Origin: Leisingera methylohalidivorans DSM 14336
GTDB lineage: Bacteria; Pseudomonadota; Alphaproteobacteria; Rhodobacterales; Rhodobacteraceae
NCBI RefSeq assembly: GCF_000511355.1
Contig: NC_023135.1
Location: 3,436,371 to 3,500,370 of the forward strand
Reading direction: 5' to 3'
Length of the DNA stretch: 64,000 bases
Shown here: positions 8,073-16,504 of the stretch, one piece after another
Layout of the letters: the number at the start of each line of letters is the position of its first letter
Position numbering within the stretch: position 1 is the stretch's first letter
Position numbers and translations under genes: made by a program
The notes under the pieces: generated by a model
Told to the model about the DNA's origin: nothing
Database searches by the model: none
The model's input: only the letters and a program-made list of their open reading frames with translations

Positions 8073-10037
8073 TCAGGCCGCGACGGTGGAGGGGAGAAAT
8101 ATCTCGAAGCGGCTGCCCTGTCCGGGCTGCGACTGCACGGTGATCCGCCCGCCCGCGCGACTCACCAGCTGGTGGCTGATTGACAAGCCGAGCCCGGTGC
8201 CCTGCGCCTGTTTGGTGGTGAAGAAGGGATCGAAGATGCGGCTCTGCAGCTCGGGCGGGATGCCGGTACCAGTGTCTTCGGCGGCCAGCAGCACGCCATC
8301 CGGGGCATCTTCAGCCGTCAGGGTCAGGCGGCCGCCGCCGGGCATTGCCTGCACCGCGTTGAGGATCAGGTTGACCAGCACCTGCTGCAATTCGGTGCGC
8401 GATATCCGCACTTCTCCGGTGCTGTCCAGACGGGTCTCGACCCTGACCCCTGCCACCTCGATCTGGTGGCGGGTCAGCACCAGGCAGTCGGACAGCACTT
8501 CGGCCGGCGAGATCAGACCTGAGGCGCCGGAGTATTCCTCTGGCCGGGCGAATTGCAGCAGTTTCGAGACGATGACGCCGATGCGGTAGACCTGATCGTC
8601 AATGAGACGGAATTCCTCCTCGACCGGCTGCGCCTGATCCCCCAGCACCGTGCGGGCGAGATCGAGATTGCCCTGAATCACTGCGATCGGGTTGTTGATC
8701 TCATGCGCAACCGAGGCTGTGATCTCGCCCACTGCAGCGAGCTTTTCGGAGACGATCAGCCGTTGGGTGGTTTGCTCCAGCCGCCGGTTGGCCTCACGCA
8801 GATCGGCGGTACGCTCCTCGACTTTGGCTTCGAGGCTTTCGCCCCAGTGGCGCAATTGCCGGTCGCGCTCCTGCACCTGGTCCAGCAGACTGTCGAAATG
8901 CGACGCCACGCGGGCAATCTCGCCGCCGTCCTTCTGCGGGCGGTTGCGCGCAGCGAGGTCGCCCTGCTCGACCCGGGTGATGGTCTGCGTCATACCCTCG
9001 AGCGGGCGGAAAATACGCCCGGCCCACCGCAGGAAGATCGGCACCGACAGTGCCGCAATCAGCAGGAAAGCCGCGCCGAGCGCCAGCACCGATTGACGCT
9101 TGGCCTGGCGGAACGGGGTTTCCAGAAAGCCGACATAAAGCATCCCGGCCCGGTGGCCGCGGCTGTCGAGAATGGGTTCGTAAGCGGAGATGTACCAGTC
9201 GTTCACCACAAAGGCGCGGTCGAGCCAGGTTTCGCCGCGCCCCAGCACCTGGCCGCGCACCTCGGCCGAGACGCGCGTGCCGAGGGCGCGCAGGTTTTCG
9301 AACAGCCGCACATTGGTGGAGATCCGCACGTCCTCCAGAAACAGCGTCGCGGTGCCCTGGCTGCCCTCCGGCAGGCTTTGCTCGCGGTAGACCAGCGCAT
9401 TGATCGTGTCGATGAAATCCAGGTTGCGGTTCAATAGCCGCCCTCCCACCAGCACCGCCGGCTGGCTGGCCGGCAGGGCCGCAGGCGCCGCGGAGTGGAT
9501 GATCATGCCGCGGGTCTCGGCGCTGCGGTTCGTGGGCACAGCGGCTTCGGTTGCCACCAGCGGAATGGCAGCGCGGGCGGCGAGGCCGGGGACCAGAGCG
9601 TCAAGCTGGGCGGCATCCAGAATGTCGACCGCGCTTTGCCATTGCCCCTGCAGCGCGCCGCGGATGACGGGCCAGTCTGCCGGAATAAAACCGGCATGGC
9701 CATCAGGGCCGGCGAGATAGAGGAAATCGAGACCTAGCCGGGCCTGTTCCTGCGCCAGGAAATCTGCAGTGCGGCCCGCCGTAAGCGCGTTGCGGAAACG
9801 GACCGATTGCGCCACCGCATCCAGCAGTTCGCCGGAGGTGGCAGTCAGCCTGGCCAGATACTGGTCGGCAATGGTCAGATCCCCGTTCACCTTGGTGATC
9901 AGCAGGCCATCGACCTTGTCCGACCAGCGCCAGGTGGCTATGCCCAGCAGCAGCGGCATCAGCACCAGCATCGGCAGCAGCGCGATCAGCAGCAGCCGGA
10001 CCCGGACCGACCGCAAGAGCGGGTGCAGCCTTCGCAC
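8073..10037 (-). CDS. DctB-like sensor histidine kinase
   Basis: In this 654-aa protein an N-terminal membrane segment (about 13-35) precedes a periplasmic Cache-like sensor region. A second membrane segment (about 315-337) is followed by HAMP (RIFRPLEGMTQTITRVEQGD), a coiled coil to about 430, and HisKA with phospho-acceptor His445 in SVAHEINNPIAV. The HATPase has N-box LVNLILNAVQAMPGGG, DTGTGIP and GTGLGLSI. It starts 3 bases after the regulator's stop, so the two are co-transcribed. DctB relatives sense dicarboxylates; here the transporter next door suggests a small carboxylate as the signal. Confidence 0.92.
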   Translation of the reverse strand: MRRLHPLLRSVRVRLLLIALLPMLVLMPLLLGIATWRWSDKVDGLLITKVNGDLTIADQYLARLTATSGELLDAVAQSVRFRNALTAGRTADFLAQEQARLGLDFLYLAGPDGHAGFIPADWPVIRGALQGQWQSAVDILDAAQLDALVPGLAARAAIPLVATEAAVPTNRSAETRGMIIHSAAPAALPASQPAVLVGGRLLNRNLDFIDTINALVYREQSLPEGSQGTATLFLEDVRISTNVRLFENLRALGTRVSAEVRGQVLGRGETWLDRAFVVNDWYISAYEPILDSRGHRAGMLYVGFLETPFRQAKRQSVLALGAAFLLIAALSVPIFLRWAGRIFRPLEGMTQTITRVEQGDLAARNRPQKDGGEIARVASHFDSLLDQVQERDRQLRHWGESLEAKVEERTADLREANRRLEQTTQRLIVSEKLAAVGEITASVAHEINNPIAVIQGNLDLARTVLGDQAQPVEEEFRLIDDQVYRIGVIVSKLLQFARPEEYSGASGLISPAEVLSDCLVLTRHQIEVAGVRVETRLDSTGEVRISRTELQQVLVNLILNAVQAMPGGGRLTLTAEDAPDGVLLAAEDTGTGIPPELQSRIFDPFFTTKQAQGTGLGLSISHQLVSRAGGRITVQSQPGQGSRFEIFLPSTVAA

Positions 10038-10040
10038 GGC

Positions 10041-11402
10041 TCAAAGCCCCCAAGCCGTGCATTTGCGGTCGATGGTCTTGCGCGAGACACCCAGCCGCCG
10101 CGCCGCTTCGCTGCGGTTGCCGCCGGCCGCCTCCAGCGCGTGCAGGATCTCGCGGCGCTCGACCTCCTCCAGCGGCAGGATGTCAGCAGCGGGCCGGGCC
10201 GGGGCCAGCGTTTCCAGGGAAAAGCTGCCGAAGATCAGCGAGCGTTCCACAAAATTCCTCAGCTCGCGGATATTGCCAGGCCAGTCATGGCGCAGCAGGG
10301 CGGACTTGACGCTGGCGGACAGCTCCAGCGGCGGCAGCTGCAGCTGGGCGGCGATTTCGGAGAGGAACAGTTCCGCAAGCTCGACAATATCGGTGCCGCG
10401 CTCGCGCAATGGCGGCATTGGCACTTCGATCACGTTGATGCGGAACAGCAGGTCCTCGCGGAAACTTCCGGCGGCCACCGCCTCGGCCAGGGCGCGGCTG
10501 GAACTCATCACGAAACGGACATCCAGCTGCACCGTCCGTTCCGTGCCAACTGGCCGGATGCGGCCATCCTCCAGCACCCGCAGCAGCGCGTTTTGCGCCG
10601 AGGAGCTGAGTTCGCCGATCTCATCAAGGAAAACGGTGCCGCCCTGTGCCGAGGCCAGCAGCCCTTCACGGGCAGCCGCAGGGGCACCGGGAAAGGCGCC
10701 GGGGGCGTGGCCGAACAGCTCGTATTCAATAACATCCGCCGGAATGGCGCCGCATTGCACCGGCACGAACGGCGCCCCGGCGCGGCTGGAGAGCGCATGC
10801 AAGTGGCGCGCGGCAACCTCTTTGCCAGTGCCCGAGGCGCCGGTGATCAGCACCGGGGTGGAAACCTGCGCCACCCGGTCCAGCAAGGCGCGGACCTGGC
10901 TGATGGCGGGCGAAGCTCCGACCAGCTCGCGGCGGCGGCGGCGGCCGACACCGGTGGTTTCCAGCTCCCGCCGCAGCAGCATGTTCTCGCGTTTCAACTG
11001 GGCTGTTTCGATGCAGCGGCGCAGGGCGTTGAGGATCTGGTTCGAGCGGAACGGCTTCAGGACGAAATCCGACGCGCCGGCCCGCAGAGCATCAATCGCA
11101 GTTTGCAGATCGGCATAGGCGGTGATCAGGATGGTGTCGGTAAAGCCGCCGTCGCGGCGCTGATCGGCCAGCCAATCGAGCCCCTTCTGGCCTGGCATAA
11201 TGTTATCGAGGATCATCACGTCATATTGCCGGGTGCTGAGCAGGGCGGCGGCAGCCTCGGTGTTTTCGGCCTCCTCCACCAGCTGGCACAGAGGGCGCAG
11301 GGTTTTCACGAGGAAATTACGCATGCCCGCTTCATCGTCCACGATGAGTATGCTTGCCTGTTCAAGCGGGTCGGCCAGCCTTGCCAAATCTGTAATTGTC
11401 AT
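10041..11402 (-). CDS. Sigma54-type (NtrC/DctD family) response regulator with variant GAFPGA loop
   Basis: In this 453-aa protein the receiver domain (residues about 16-125) has acidic pocket VDDE and phospho-acceptor Asp66 (MILDNIMP). The AAA+ domain has Walker A GASGTGKE (188-195), Walker B VFLDEIGEL (257-265) and an arginine-finger region FREDLLFRINV. A Fis-type helix-turn-helix ends the protein (NRSEAARRLGVSRKTIDRK). The sigma54-contacting loop reads GAFPGA (235-240) instead of GAFTGA, replacing the conserved Thr by Pro. It probably controls the OFA gene through the boxes at 7972-8069. The odd loop raises doubt about classical sigma54 activation. Confidence 0.92.
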   Translation of the reverse strand: MTITDLARLADPLEQASILIVDDEAGMRNFLVKTLRPLCQLVEEAENTEAAAALLSTRQYDVMILDNIMPGQKGLDWLADQRRDGGFTDTILITAYADLQTAIDALRAGASDFVLKPFRSNQILNALRRCIETAQLKRENMLLRRELETTGVGRRRRRELVGASPAISQVRALLDRVAQVSTPVLITGASGTGKEVAARHLHALSSRAGAPFVPVQCGAIPADVIEYELFGHAPGAFPGAPAAAREGLLASAQGGTVFLDEIGELSSSAQNALLRVLEDGRIRPVGTERTVQLDVRFVMSSSRALAEAVAAGSFREDLLFRINVIEVPMPPLRERGTDIVELAELFLSEIAAQLQLPPLELSASVKSALLRHDWPGNIRELRNFVERSLIFGSFSLETLAPARPAADILPLEEVERREILHALEAAGGNRSEAARRLGVSRKTIDRKCTAWGL

Positions 11403-11607
11403 ACCTGCCGCTCTTCAGTGGGGGCGGTGTCGGAGTATTGTCGCTCTCCATTGCTTTGTCGAGAGAGCAGGAGCTTTTGCATCACCAGCCCGGCCTGTTC
11501 TGATGTGCGTTGCATAAATAAACCAGCAAGGCTGCCAATATGTCTCGGCGATGAGAGTGTATTGCGGCCCGCGGGAACAGAGCCGCCCAAATGATCAGCC
11601 GGGCAAG
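11403..11607. other. Spacer before the regulator gene
   Basis: This is about 200 bases upstream of the regulator start at 11402. No gene was seen; it presumably holds the regulator/kinase promoter, but no convincing -35/-10 was picked out. Confidence 0.35.
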
Positions 11608-11865
11608 CTATCCATCTGCAGGTGCGCGCACCGAACGCATTGCCCTCTGCACCAGCGGGTGCAATCCCGGTTCCCCCATTGCAGCATAGCGTATCAGCTG
11701 GCTGCGCATCCGCGGCTCGCAGCAATCGTTGATGTCGGCAGCCACCTCTTCGGCCTGGCCGCCGCCAGTCTGGGTTTTGAGAAAGGAGGCCAGCTGGTTG
11801 GCCATCATCACCATTTTCTCCGGCGACAGGTTTCTCTCCGCCGGTGAAGCAAACGCCGGGTCCAA
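11608..11865 (-). CDS. fdsD: Formate dehydrogenase delta subunit-like protein (FdsD)
   Basis: The core LSPEKMVMMANQLASFLKTQ, then INDCCEPRMRSQLIRY and LHPLVQRAM, is the FdsD pattern (family: SPEKxVxMANQIAxFF..., NDFWEPRM...). Phe-Trp of 'DFWEPRM' is Cys-Cys here. FdsD is a small subunit or assembly partner of cytoplasmic NAD-dependent FdsABG formate dehydrogenases. The other subunits are absent from the window. The start shown is TTG, and the frame stays open upstream into IS sequence, so the 5' end is uncertain. The real protein may begin at the SPEK motif, or the gene may be a relic cut by the IS3 insertion. Confidence 0.65.
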   Translation of the reverse strand: MDPAFASPAERNLSPEKMVMMANQLASFLKTQTGGGQAEEVAADINDCCEPRMRSQLIRYAAMGEPGLHPLVQRAMRSVRAPADG

Positions 11866-12036
11866 TGGTCTTTCCAGGGGTTGTTGCGTTGGGCCGGCCA
11901 GGCTGAGCGTTACGGAATTATTTAAATCACACGGCTTCCGGCAAGAGCTTTGCAGCGAATGCGGTCTTTATTCCAATGCAGGAGTGTCCGGTGCCGCGCT
12001 TTGCGCCCTCGAACTCTGCTTTGCAGATCAACCTGA

Positions 12037-12086
12037 TGATGTGCTCCCCGACGTGCCCTCGGCCGTCTTTAGAGCTTCCGCACTTC
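12037..12086. repeat. 50-bp repeat shared with 40988-41037
   Basis: The bases from tgatgtgctccccgacgtg to agcttccgcacttc are identical at 12037-12086 and 40988-41037. Both copies lie directly outside IS3 (IS407-like) sequence. This suggests a piece of an older element or a common insertion target. Confidence 0.8.
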
Positions 12087-12137
12087 TGCTCTGGTCCCCA
12101 ACATTGGACCACCGGAAGCTGGAGTTTTCCGGCTGTG

Positions 12138-13024
12138 TCACGATGACGGGCTGGTGACGCCATCGGGATAATGCATGGCAATCGGGACGTTATACCCGAT
12201 CGCACTGTGAGGTCGGTCCTCGTTGTAGTGTCTACGCCAAGCTTCCAACTTTTCGCGGGCGTCGGCAAGGCTCATGAACCAATGCGCGTTCAGGCATTCG
12301 GATCGGAGCTTGCTGTTGAACGCCTCGATGAACCCGTTGTCCGTCGGCTTTCCGGGCCGTGAGAAGTCCAGCGTGACGTCATTGGCGTAGGCTCAGAGAT
12401 CCAGATCGCGGGAGATGAACTCGCTGCCATTATCGACTCGAATGGTGTTCGGGTAGCCAATCCTGCCGCAAACCTGTTCCAGGGTCTGAACCACGTCCTC
12501 GCCGCGGTAGCTGAACCGAGGATCCACGGCAGGGCAGAACCGCGAATGCGTGTCGACCACGGTCAGGATCCTCAATTTCTTTCCCATGGCCAGCTGGTCG
12601 TGAACAAAATCCATTGCCCAGACGTCGTTCGGCCCGGTGGCTTCTTCGCGATCCTCGCGCAGCTTGGCTTTCACTCGCCGTTTCGGGTGCTTATTCCGCA
12701 ACTGCAGACCCAACTCATTGTAAATCCTGCGTGTCTTCTTGATATTGATGGTCCAGCCCTCTCGCCGCAACAGAACATGGACGCGCCTGTAGCCATAGCG
12801 CACACGCGTTTCTGCAATCTCCTTGATCCGCCGCTCGACGGCAGCCTGGTCCCCTCTCGGGACATCGCTGGGCGATGCCCTGCCGGGCAGTGATCCGCCG
12901 GGACTTGTAGTGGTAGGTGGAGGTGTCGAAGCAGATGGCCCCACAGGCCCTCCGGATCGACACGCCCCAGTCGACGCACATCCCGGTGACGATCTCGCGC
13001 AAACGGCCAGGCTTCAGAGCTTTC
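12138..13024 (-). pseudogene. IS3-family OrfB transposase, frameshifted and nonsense-mutated
   Basis: The product reads RLREIVTGMCVDWGVSIRRA, then a frameshift near 12890, then the HTH_21 part (RYGYRRVHVLLRREGW) and the rve catalytic core (VWAMDFVHDQLAMGKKLRIL, VDNGSEFISRDLDL). A TGA at 12393-12395 replaces the Trp of 'DLDLWAYAND'. The frame resumes and ends YNVPIAMHYPDG-SPSS. Two lesions make programmed expression unlikely. Confidence 0.85.
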
Positions 13025-13280
13025 GCCGAATGACATCCTGAAGCATTTCCCGGTCCAGCGTCAGATCGGCTACGATCTTCTTCAGCCGGGTGTTCTCATC
13101 CTCCAGCGCTCTCAGCCGGCGCATCTCGTCCGGCAGAAGACCCCCGTATTTTTTCTTCCAGTTGAAGTACGTCGCCTGGCTGATCCCCGCCTTGCGGCAG
13201 ATCTCCGCGACCGGCGTGCCTTGCTCGCCCTGCTTCAGGATGAAGGCCTTCTGCGCCTCCGTGAACTTCGATGCTTTCAT
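13014..13280 (-). CDS. IS3-family OrfA (HTH) transposase subunit
   Basis: In this 88-aa protein the ATG at 13280 opens MKASKFTEAQKAFILKQGEQ, the helix-turn-helix of IS407-group OrfA (ISQATYFNWKKKYGG). A leucine-rich coiled coil (LRALEDENTRLKKIVADL) and the overlap region MLQDVIRRKL follow. It is intact, but its OrfB partner is broken, so the element is not autonomous. Confidence 0.85.
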   Translation of the reverse strand: MKASKFTEAQKAFILKQGEQGTPVAEICRKAGISQATYFNWKKKYGGLLPDEMRRLRALEDENTRLKKIVADLTLDREMLQDVIRRKL

Positions 13281-13361
13281 GCGATTCCGCTCCTCTCCCA
13301 GCCAGGGAAACTTAGCGGAAAACTCCAGCTTCATACGGTCCAGTTTTCAGGGGGCAGAGCA

Positions 13362-13724
13362 ACCTGTGCAGGAGCGAAAGTCCTGGGCCATCTTCCTGAC
13401 AGCCGACATCCACAAGCCGGTAAGGCACTAGGTGATGCTGCAGTCGCTACCGAGAACCGCGCACCCCCCTGCGCCTGGCACCCTTCAGGCCATAAACGCA
13501 GGGTTTGATGCTGCGGCGCAGCCTGTCAAAGCAACTGTTCGCTGCGGTGGCGAAAGCACAGGTCATTTCTGACTTTCAATTGTCCGGTCAGTGGCCGTAA
13601 CCTTTATGGAAACATCCTCCGGGACCCCGGTGGCTGCGTAAGTGGGGTTTTCGTTCCCCGTCCGCCCGTTAAAGGACGCCAAGTTTTTCCCCGCGAAGCC
13701 GCATCATTGCGGTGAGGGAAACTC
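13362..13724. other. Gap without a gene
   Basis: Nothing recognisable lies between the IS3 right end and the GntR gene; no repeat or hairpin stood out. Confidence 0.4.
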
Positions 13725-14393
13725 TTAGCGCTCCTCGACTCCCCACCAGCGCATTGTCTGACGGCAGTGGTGGTCGATTGCCTTCGCAGCCTGTTCGGTG
13801 TCTTGGGCGCGCAGGGCTGCGATGATGGCGAGGTGCTCCTCCATGGCGCTGACAATGCGGTCAACCAGAAAGGCGCGGGCGGCCTGAATCACCGAAAGAC
13901 GGTTTCGGTTGGCATCATAGGCGCTGCGCAGGAAGGGGTTGTCCAGCCCGCTCGCCAGCATGTCATGCAAGCTCAGATCGGTTTCGAGTGCCTGGACCGG
14001 CAGATCCGCGCAGCTGCCGCATTGCGGCAGCTGCAGCATCGTTTCATGCGCTCCCCGAAGGCTGTTGAGCGGCAGCGGCACACCGGCCCGGATCAGACGG
14101 CAAGCCCCCTCCTTGTCCAGCAGCGCCCGCATGTCCAGGCAGGCCCGCGTCACTTCCGGGCTCGCGTCCATCACCACGATGCCGCGCTTGGGCAGGATAC
14201 TGACAAGGGACTGTGTCTCTGCCCGCTTGACGGCCTCGCGGGTGGCGGCAATCGGAAAGCCGAGCAATTCGGCAAGTTTGGGCATGGAAATGAATTCATT
14301 AGCCCTGAGCGTGCCTTGCCGCAAAGCTGCGAGCAGCGCTTCAAAAGCCTGGTCCGCCTGCAGCTCTTGTCCTGATCCGGTCGCGTCTTTCAT
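13725..14393 (-). CDS. GntR-family regulator, FCD type
   Basis: This 222-aa protein starts at the ATG 14393 because AAAGGGTTGAGG precedes it; a longer frame from 14435 is less likely. The N-terminal winged helix reads TLRANEFISMPKLAELLGF and AATREAVKRAETQSLVSILP. The C-terminal FCD helical domain includes the metal/ligand residues D..H (TDLSLHDMLASG) and a late His (AIDHHCRQTM). It is divergent from the YfcC carrier at 14551, so it most likely represses that gene in response to its substrate. Confidence 0.85.
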   Translation of the reverse strand: MKDATGSGQELQADQAFEALLAALRQGTLRANEFISMPKLAELLGFPIAATREAVKRAETQSLVSILPKRGIVVMDASPEVTRACLDMRALLDKEGACRLIRAGVPLPLNSLRGAHETMLQLPQCGSCADLPVQALETDLSLHDMLASGLDNPFLRSAYDANRNRLSVIQAARAFLVDRIVSAMEEHLAIIAALRAQDTEQAAKAIDHHCRQTMRWWGVEER

Positions 14394-14475
14394 CCTCAAC
14401 CCTTTGAATATAAAATGAATCAGGAAGTCTTTCAAGAAATCCAGGTAGATGCTTTTCGGAATCCCTGATTGTCAC

Positions 14476-14490
14476 AGCTATAGCATAGCT
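14476..14490. promoter_or_regulatory. Perfect inverted repeat between gntR and yfcC-like genes
   Basis: AGCTAT-AGC-ATAGCT lies in the 157-bp divergent spacer. A second, wider pair (AATCAGG near 14418 and CCTGATT near 14463) flanks it. The position suits an operator for the adjacent GntR protein. Confidence 0.4.
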
Positions 14491-14550
14491 CCTAACATTT
14501 TACAGAAGATGTCAACAGGCATTTGAAATGTGGCGGCAAGGGAGGAACGC

Positions 14551-15987
14551 ATGTCAGCACAGCAACAGGAGATTGAAGCCGGAGTTCAGGAGGAGGGAAT
14601 CCGGATGCCGCATATCTACGTGATCCTATTCGTGTTCACGGCGCTGGCCGCGCTGGCGACACATTTCGTGCCAGCCGGGCTGTACGACCGGGTGACCCTG
14701 GCGAACGGACGCAGTGCCGTCGATCCGGGCTCCTTCCGATACGTCGAGGCCAGCCCGATCGGCTGGGAACAATTCATGCTGGCCGTGCCGAACGGTCTGG
14801 TGAACGCCTCGACGGTGGTGTTTTTCACCTTCATCATTGGCGGCATGTTCATGGTGATACGCCGCACCGGCGTGATCGATGTGGTTGTGGACAAGCTGAC
14901 CCGGCGCTTCGCCGCGCGCAGCGTGCTGATGATTCCCGCGCTGATGGTGATTTTTGCGGTGGTGGCGACACTGATCGGCACTCAGGAGCTGGCGCTGGTC
15001 TATGTGCCGGTGATCCTGCCGCTGATGATCGCGCTGCGGTTCGACTCGATCACTGCGGTTGCCACCGCGCTGCTGGCGACGACAGCGGGCTTTACTGCCG
15101 GGGTGCTGAATCCGATCAACACCGGGCTGGGCCAGTCCATCGCTGAGTTGCCGCTCTACTCCGGCGCCGGACTGCGGGCTTTGCTGTTCATTTGCCTACT
15201 GGGGGCCGGGATAGCCTATCTGATGCGGTATGCGCTGCGGGTGCAGAAAAACCCGGAGGCGAGCCTGCTGGCCAATGACCCCAAGGAAGCCGCCAAGCGC
15301 GACACCTATGTGCATGACCTGGACGCGCCGGCAATGCGCTTTACCACCCGTCAGGCCTGGGCCGGGATTGCCGCGCTCATGTTCTTTGGCCTGATGGTCT
15401 GGGGCGTGCTGACCCGCGGCTGGTTCATGATGGAAATGGCGGGGCTGTTCGTGCTGATGGGCGCAACTGTCGGGCTGATTTCCGGGCTGACCCCGGGCAA
15501 GATCTGCGACGCCTTCAACGAAGGTTTCCGCGACGTGCTGATGGGCGCGATAATCGTCGGCCTGGCCCGTGCGGTGGCAGTCATGCTGGAGCAGGGCCAG
15601 GTGATGGACACGCTGGTGCATGGCTTGGGCCATCTTGTCGGCGACTTCCCCAGTTCGGTATCCGCGGTCGGCATGTTTGTGTCGCAGCTCGGCTTCAACT
15701 TCGTGGTTCCGTCAGGCAGCGGCCAGGCGCTGGTCACCATGCCGATCATGGCGCCGGTGTCGGACCTGATCGGCGTCACCCGCCAGAACGCCGTGCTGGC
15801 CTATCAGCTGGGCGATGGTCTCTCGAACATCTTCTATCCGACCTCGGGCTACTTCATGGCGACACTGGCGCTTGCCGGAGTGTCCTGGGACCGTTGGGTC
15901 CGGTTTTTCCTGCCGCTGTTCGGTCTATGGATCGGGATTGCGGCTGCATTCCTGATTTACGCGCAAGCAGTGAACTGGACCGGCTGA
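14551..15987 (+). CDS. YfcC/DcuC-type carrier (arginine/ornithine or C4-dicarboxylate-like)
   Basis: In this 478-aa protein the ATG 14551 has GGGAGGAACGC in front; an upstream GTG lacks this. About 12-13 membrane segments start at MPHIYVILFVFTALAALATHF. Family motifs include the periplasmic GSFRYVEASPIGWEQF region, the hairpin-loop GFTAGVLNPINTGLGQ and the second hairpin NFVVPSGSGQALVTMPIMAP. This ion-transporter-superfamily group carries amino acids or dicarboxylates; the substrate here is unknown. It stands alone with a strong hairpin behind it. Confidence 0.88.
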   Translation: MSAQQQEIEAGVQEEGIRMPHIYVILFVFTALAALATHFVPAGLYDRVTLANGRSAVDPGSFRYVEASPIGWEQFMLAVPNGLVNASTVVFFTFIIGGMFMVIRRTGVIDVVVDKLTRRFAARSVLMIPALMVIFAVVATLIGTQELALVYVPVILPLMIALRFDSITAVATALLATTAGFTAGVLNPINTGLGQSIAELPLYSGAGLRALLFICLLGAGIAYLMRYALRVQKNPEASLLANDPKEAAKRDTYVHDLDAPAMRFTTRQAWAGIAALMFFGLMVWGVLTRGWFMMEMAGLFVLMGATVGLISGLTPGKICDAFNEGFRDVLMGAIIVGLARAVAVMLEQGQVMDTLVHGLGHLVGDFPSSVSAVGMFVSQLGFNFVVPSGSGQALVTMPIMAPVSDLIGVTRQNAVLAYQLGDGLSNIFYPTSGYFMATLALAGVSWDRWVRFFLPLFGLWIGIAAAFLIYAQAVNWTG

Positions 15988-16016
15988 GGCTAATGCGGGG
16001 AACTAAACGGGACATG

Positions 16017-16051
16017 CGGCGGCCGTTTGTCGGCCGCCGTGCGGTGTTTTT
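16017..16051 (+). terminator. Rho-independent terminator after the YfcC-like gene
   Basis: CGGCGGCCG (16017-16025), loop TTTGT, CGGCCGCCG (16031-16039) form a perfect nine-base stem, followed by gtgcggtgtttttc with a T run at 16046-16050. Confidence 0.75.
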
Positions 16052-16504
16052 CAGTGTTGCACAAGGTGCTGAGCAGCATGCCGATCACTGCCCGGAGCAG
16101 CCCCATGCCTGGTGACCAGTCTGGCGGGCCAGCACATGCATGTCGGGCGGAGAGTTGCCGTTTGCTGCGCGTTACACAGGCGGCAGCTGTGCGCAGCAAC
16201 CGCCCTCTGCAAACTTAGCTGTTTGACGCAACCAGCCGAGGTCTTCTGCTGCGGCGCAGCCCACCATTCCTGCTCTCTGTTTGCAGAAGCGTCAAGCACG
16301 GGTTCTATAGCCGTTCGGGTGTCTTGGTTCTCTACGAAGTCGGTGTTTCCGCTTCCTGATGGCGTCCGGGAGCTGACCGGGCAGAATGTCATTCGCGAAG
16401 TGAACAGCACGCACCTTCAGCAGCTTATGACTGGCTTGATCCGCCTCCGTCCCGAAGGGCGGTGAACCCGCCCTTTCTCTGGTGGGCGGGGTCTCGGTTG
16501 GATG
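16052..16504. other. Gap without a gene
   Basis: No credible gene was seen. A few short decayed frames resemble nothing I know. This sequence ends at the 3' side of the minus-strand IS110 transposase. Confidence 0.35.

Larger units (their letters stand above)
12087..13361 (-). mobile_element. IS3-family (IS407-like) element, about 1,275 bp, complete ends
   Basis: The left end begins tgctctggtccccaacattg and the right end is the inverse of tgctctgccccctgaaaact. Both arms then share agctggagttttccg, giving imperfect terminal inverted repeats of about 46 bp. It carries OrfA (13014-13280) and a broken OrfB (12138-13024). No clear target duplication was seen. Remnants of related elements are at 5429-5786 and 41047-41434. 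Confidence 0.85.

Noticed and set aside
9769..11594. Two long plus-strand frames (449 and 595 codons) opposite the sensor/regulator genes
   Set aside because: They are mirror frames of genes with complete HisKA, AAA+ and HTH motifs.
12393..12395. TGA as a recoded (Trp or selenocysteine) codon in transposases
   Set aside because: Host genes in the window use TGG for Trp and stop normally at TGA, other lesions coexist in several copies, and no SECIS-like hairpin was apparent. Ordinary nonsense mutation is simpler.
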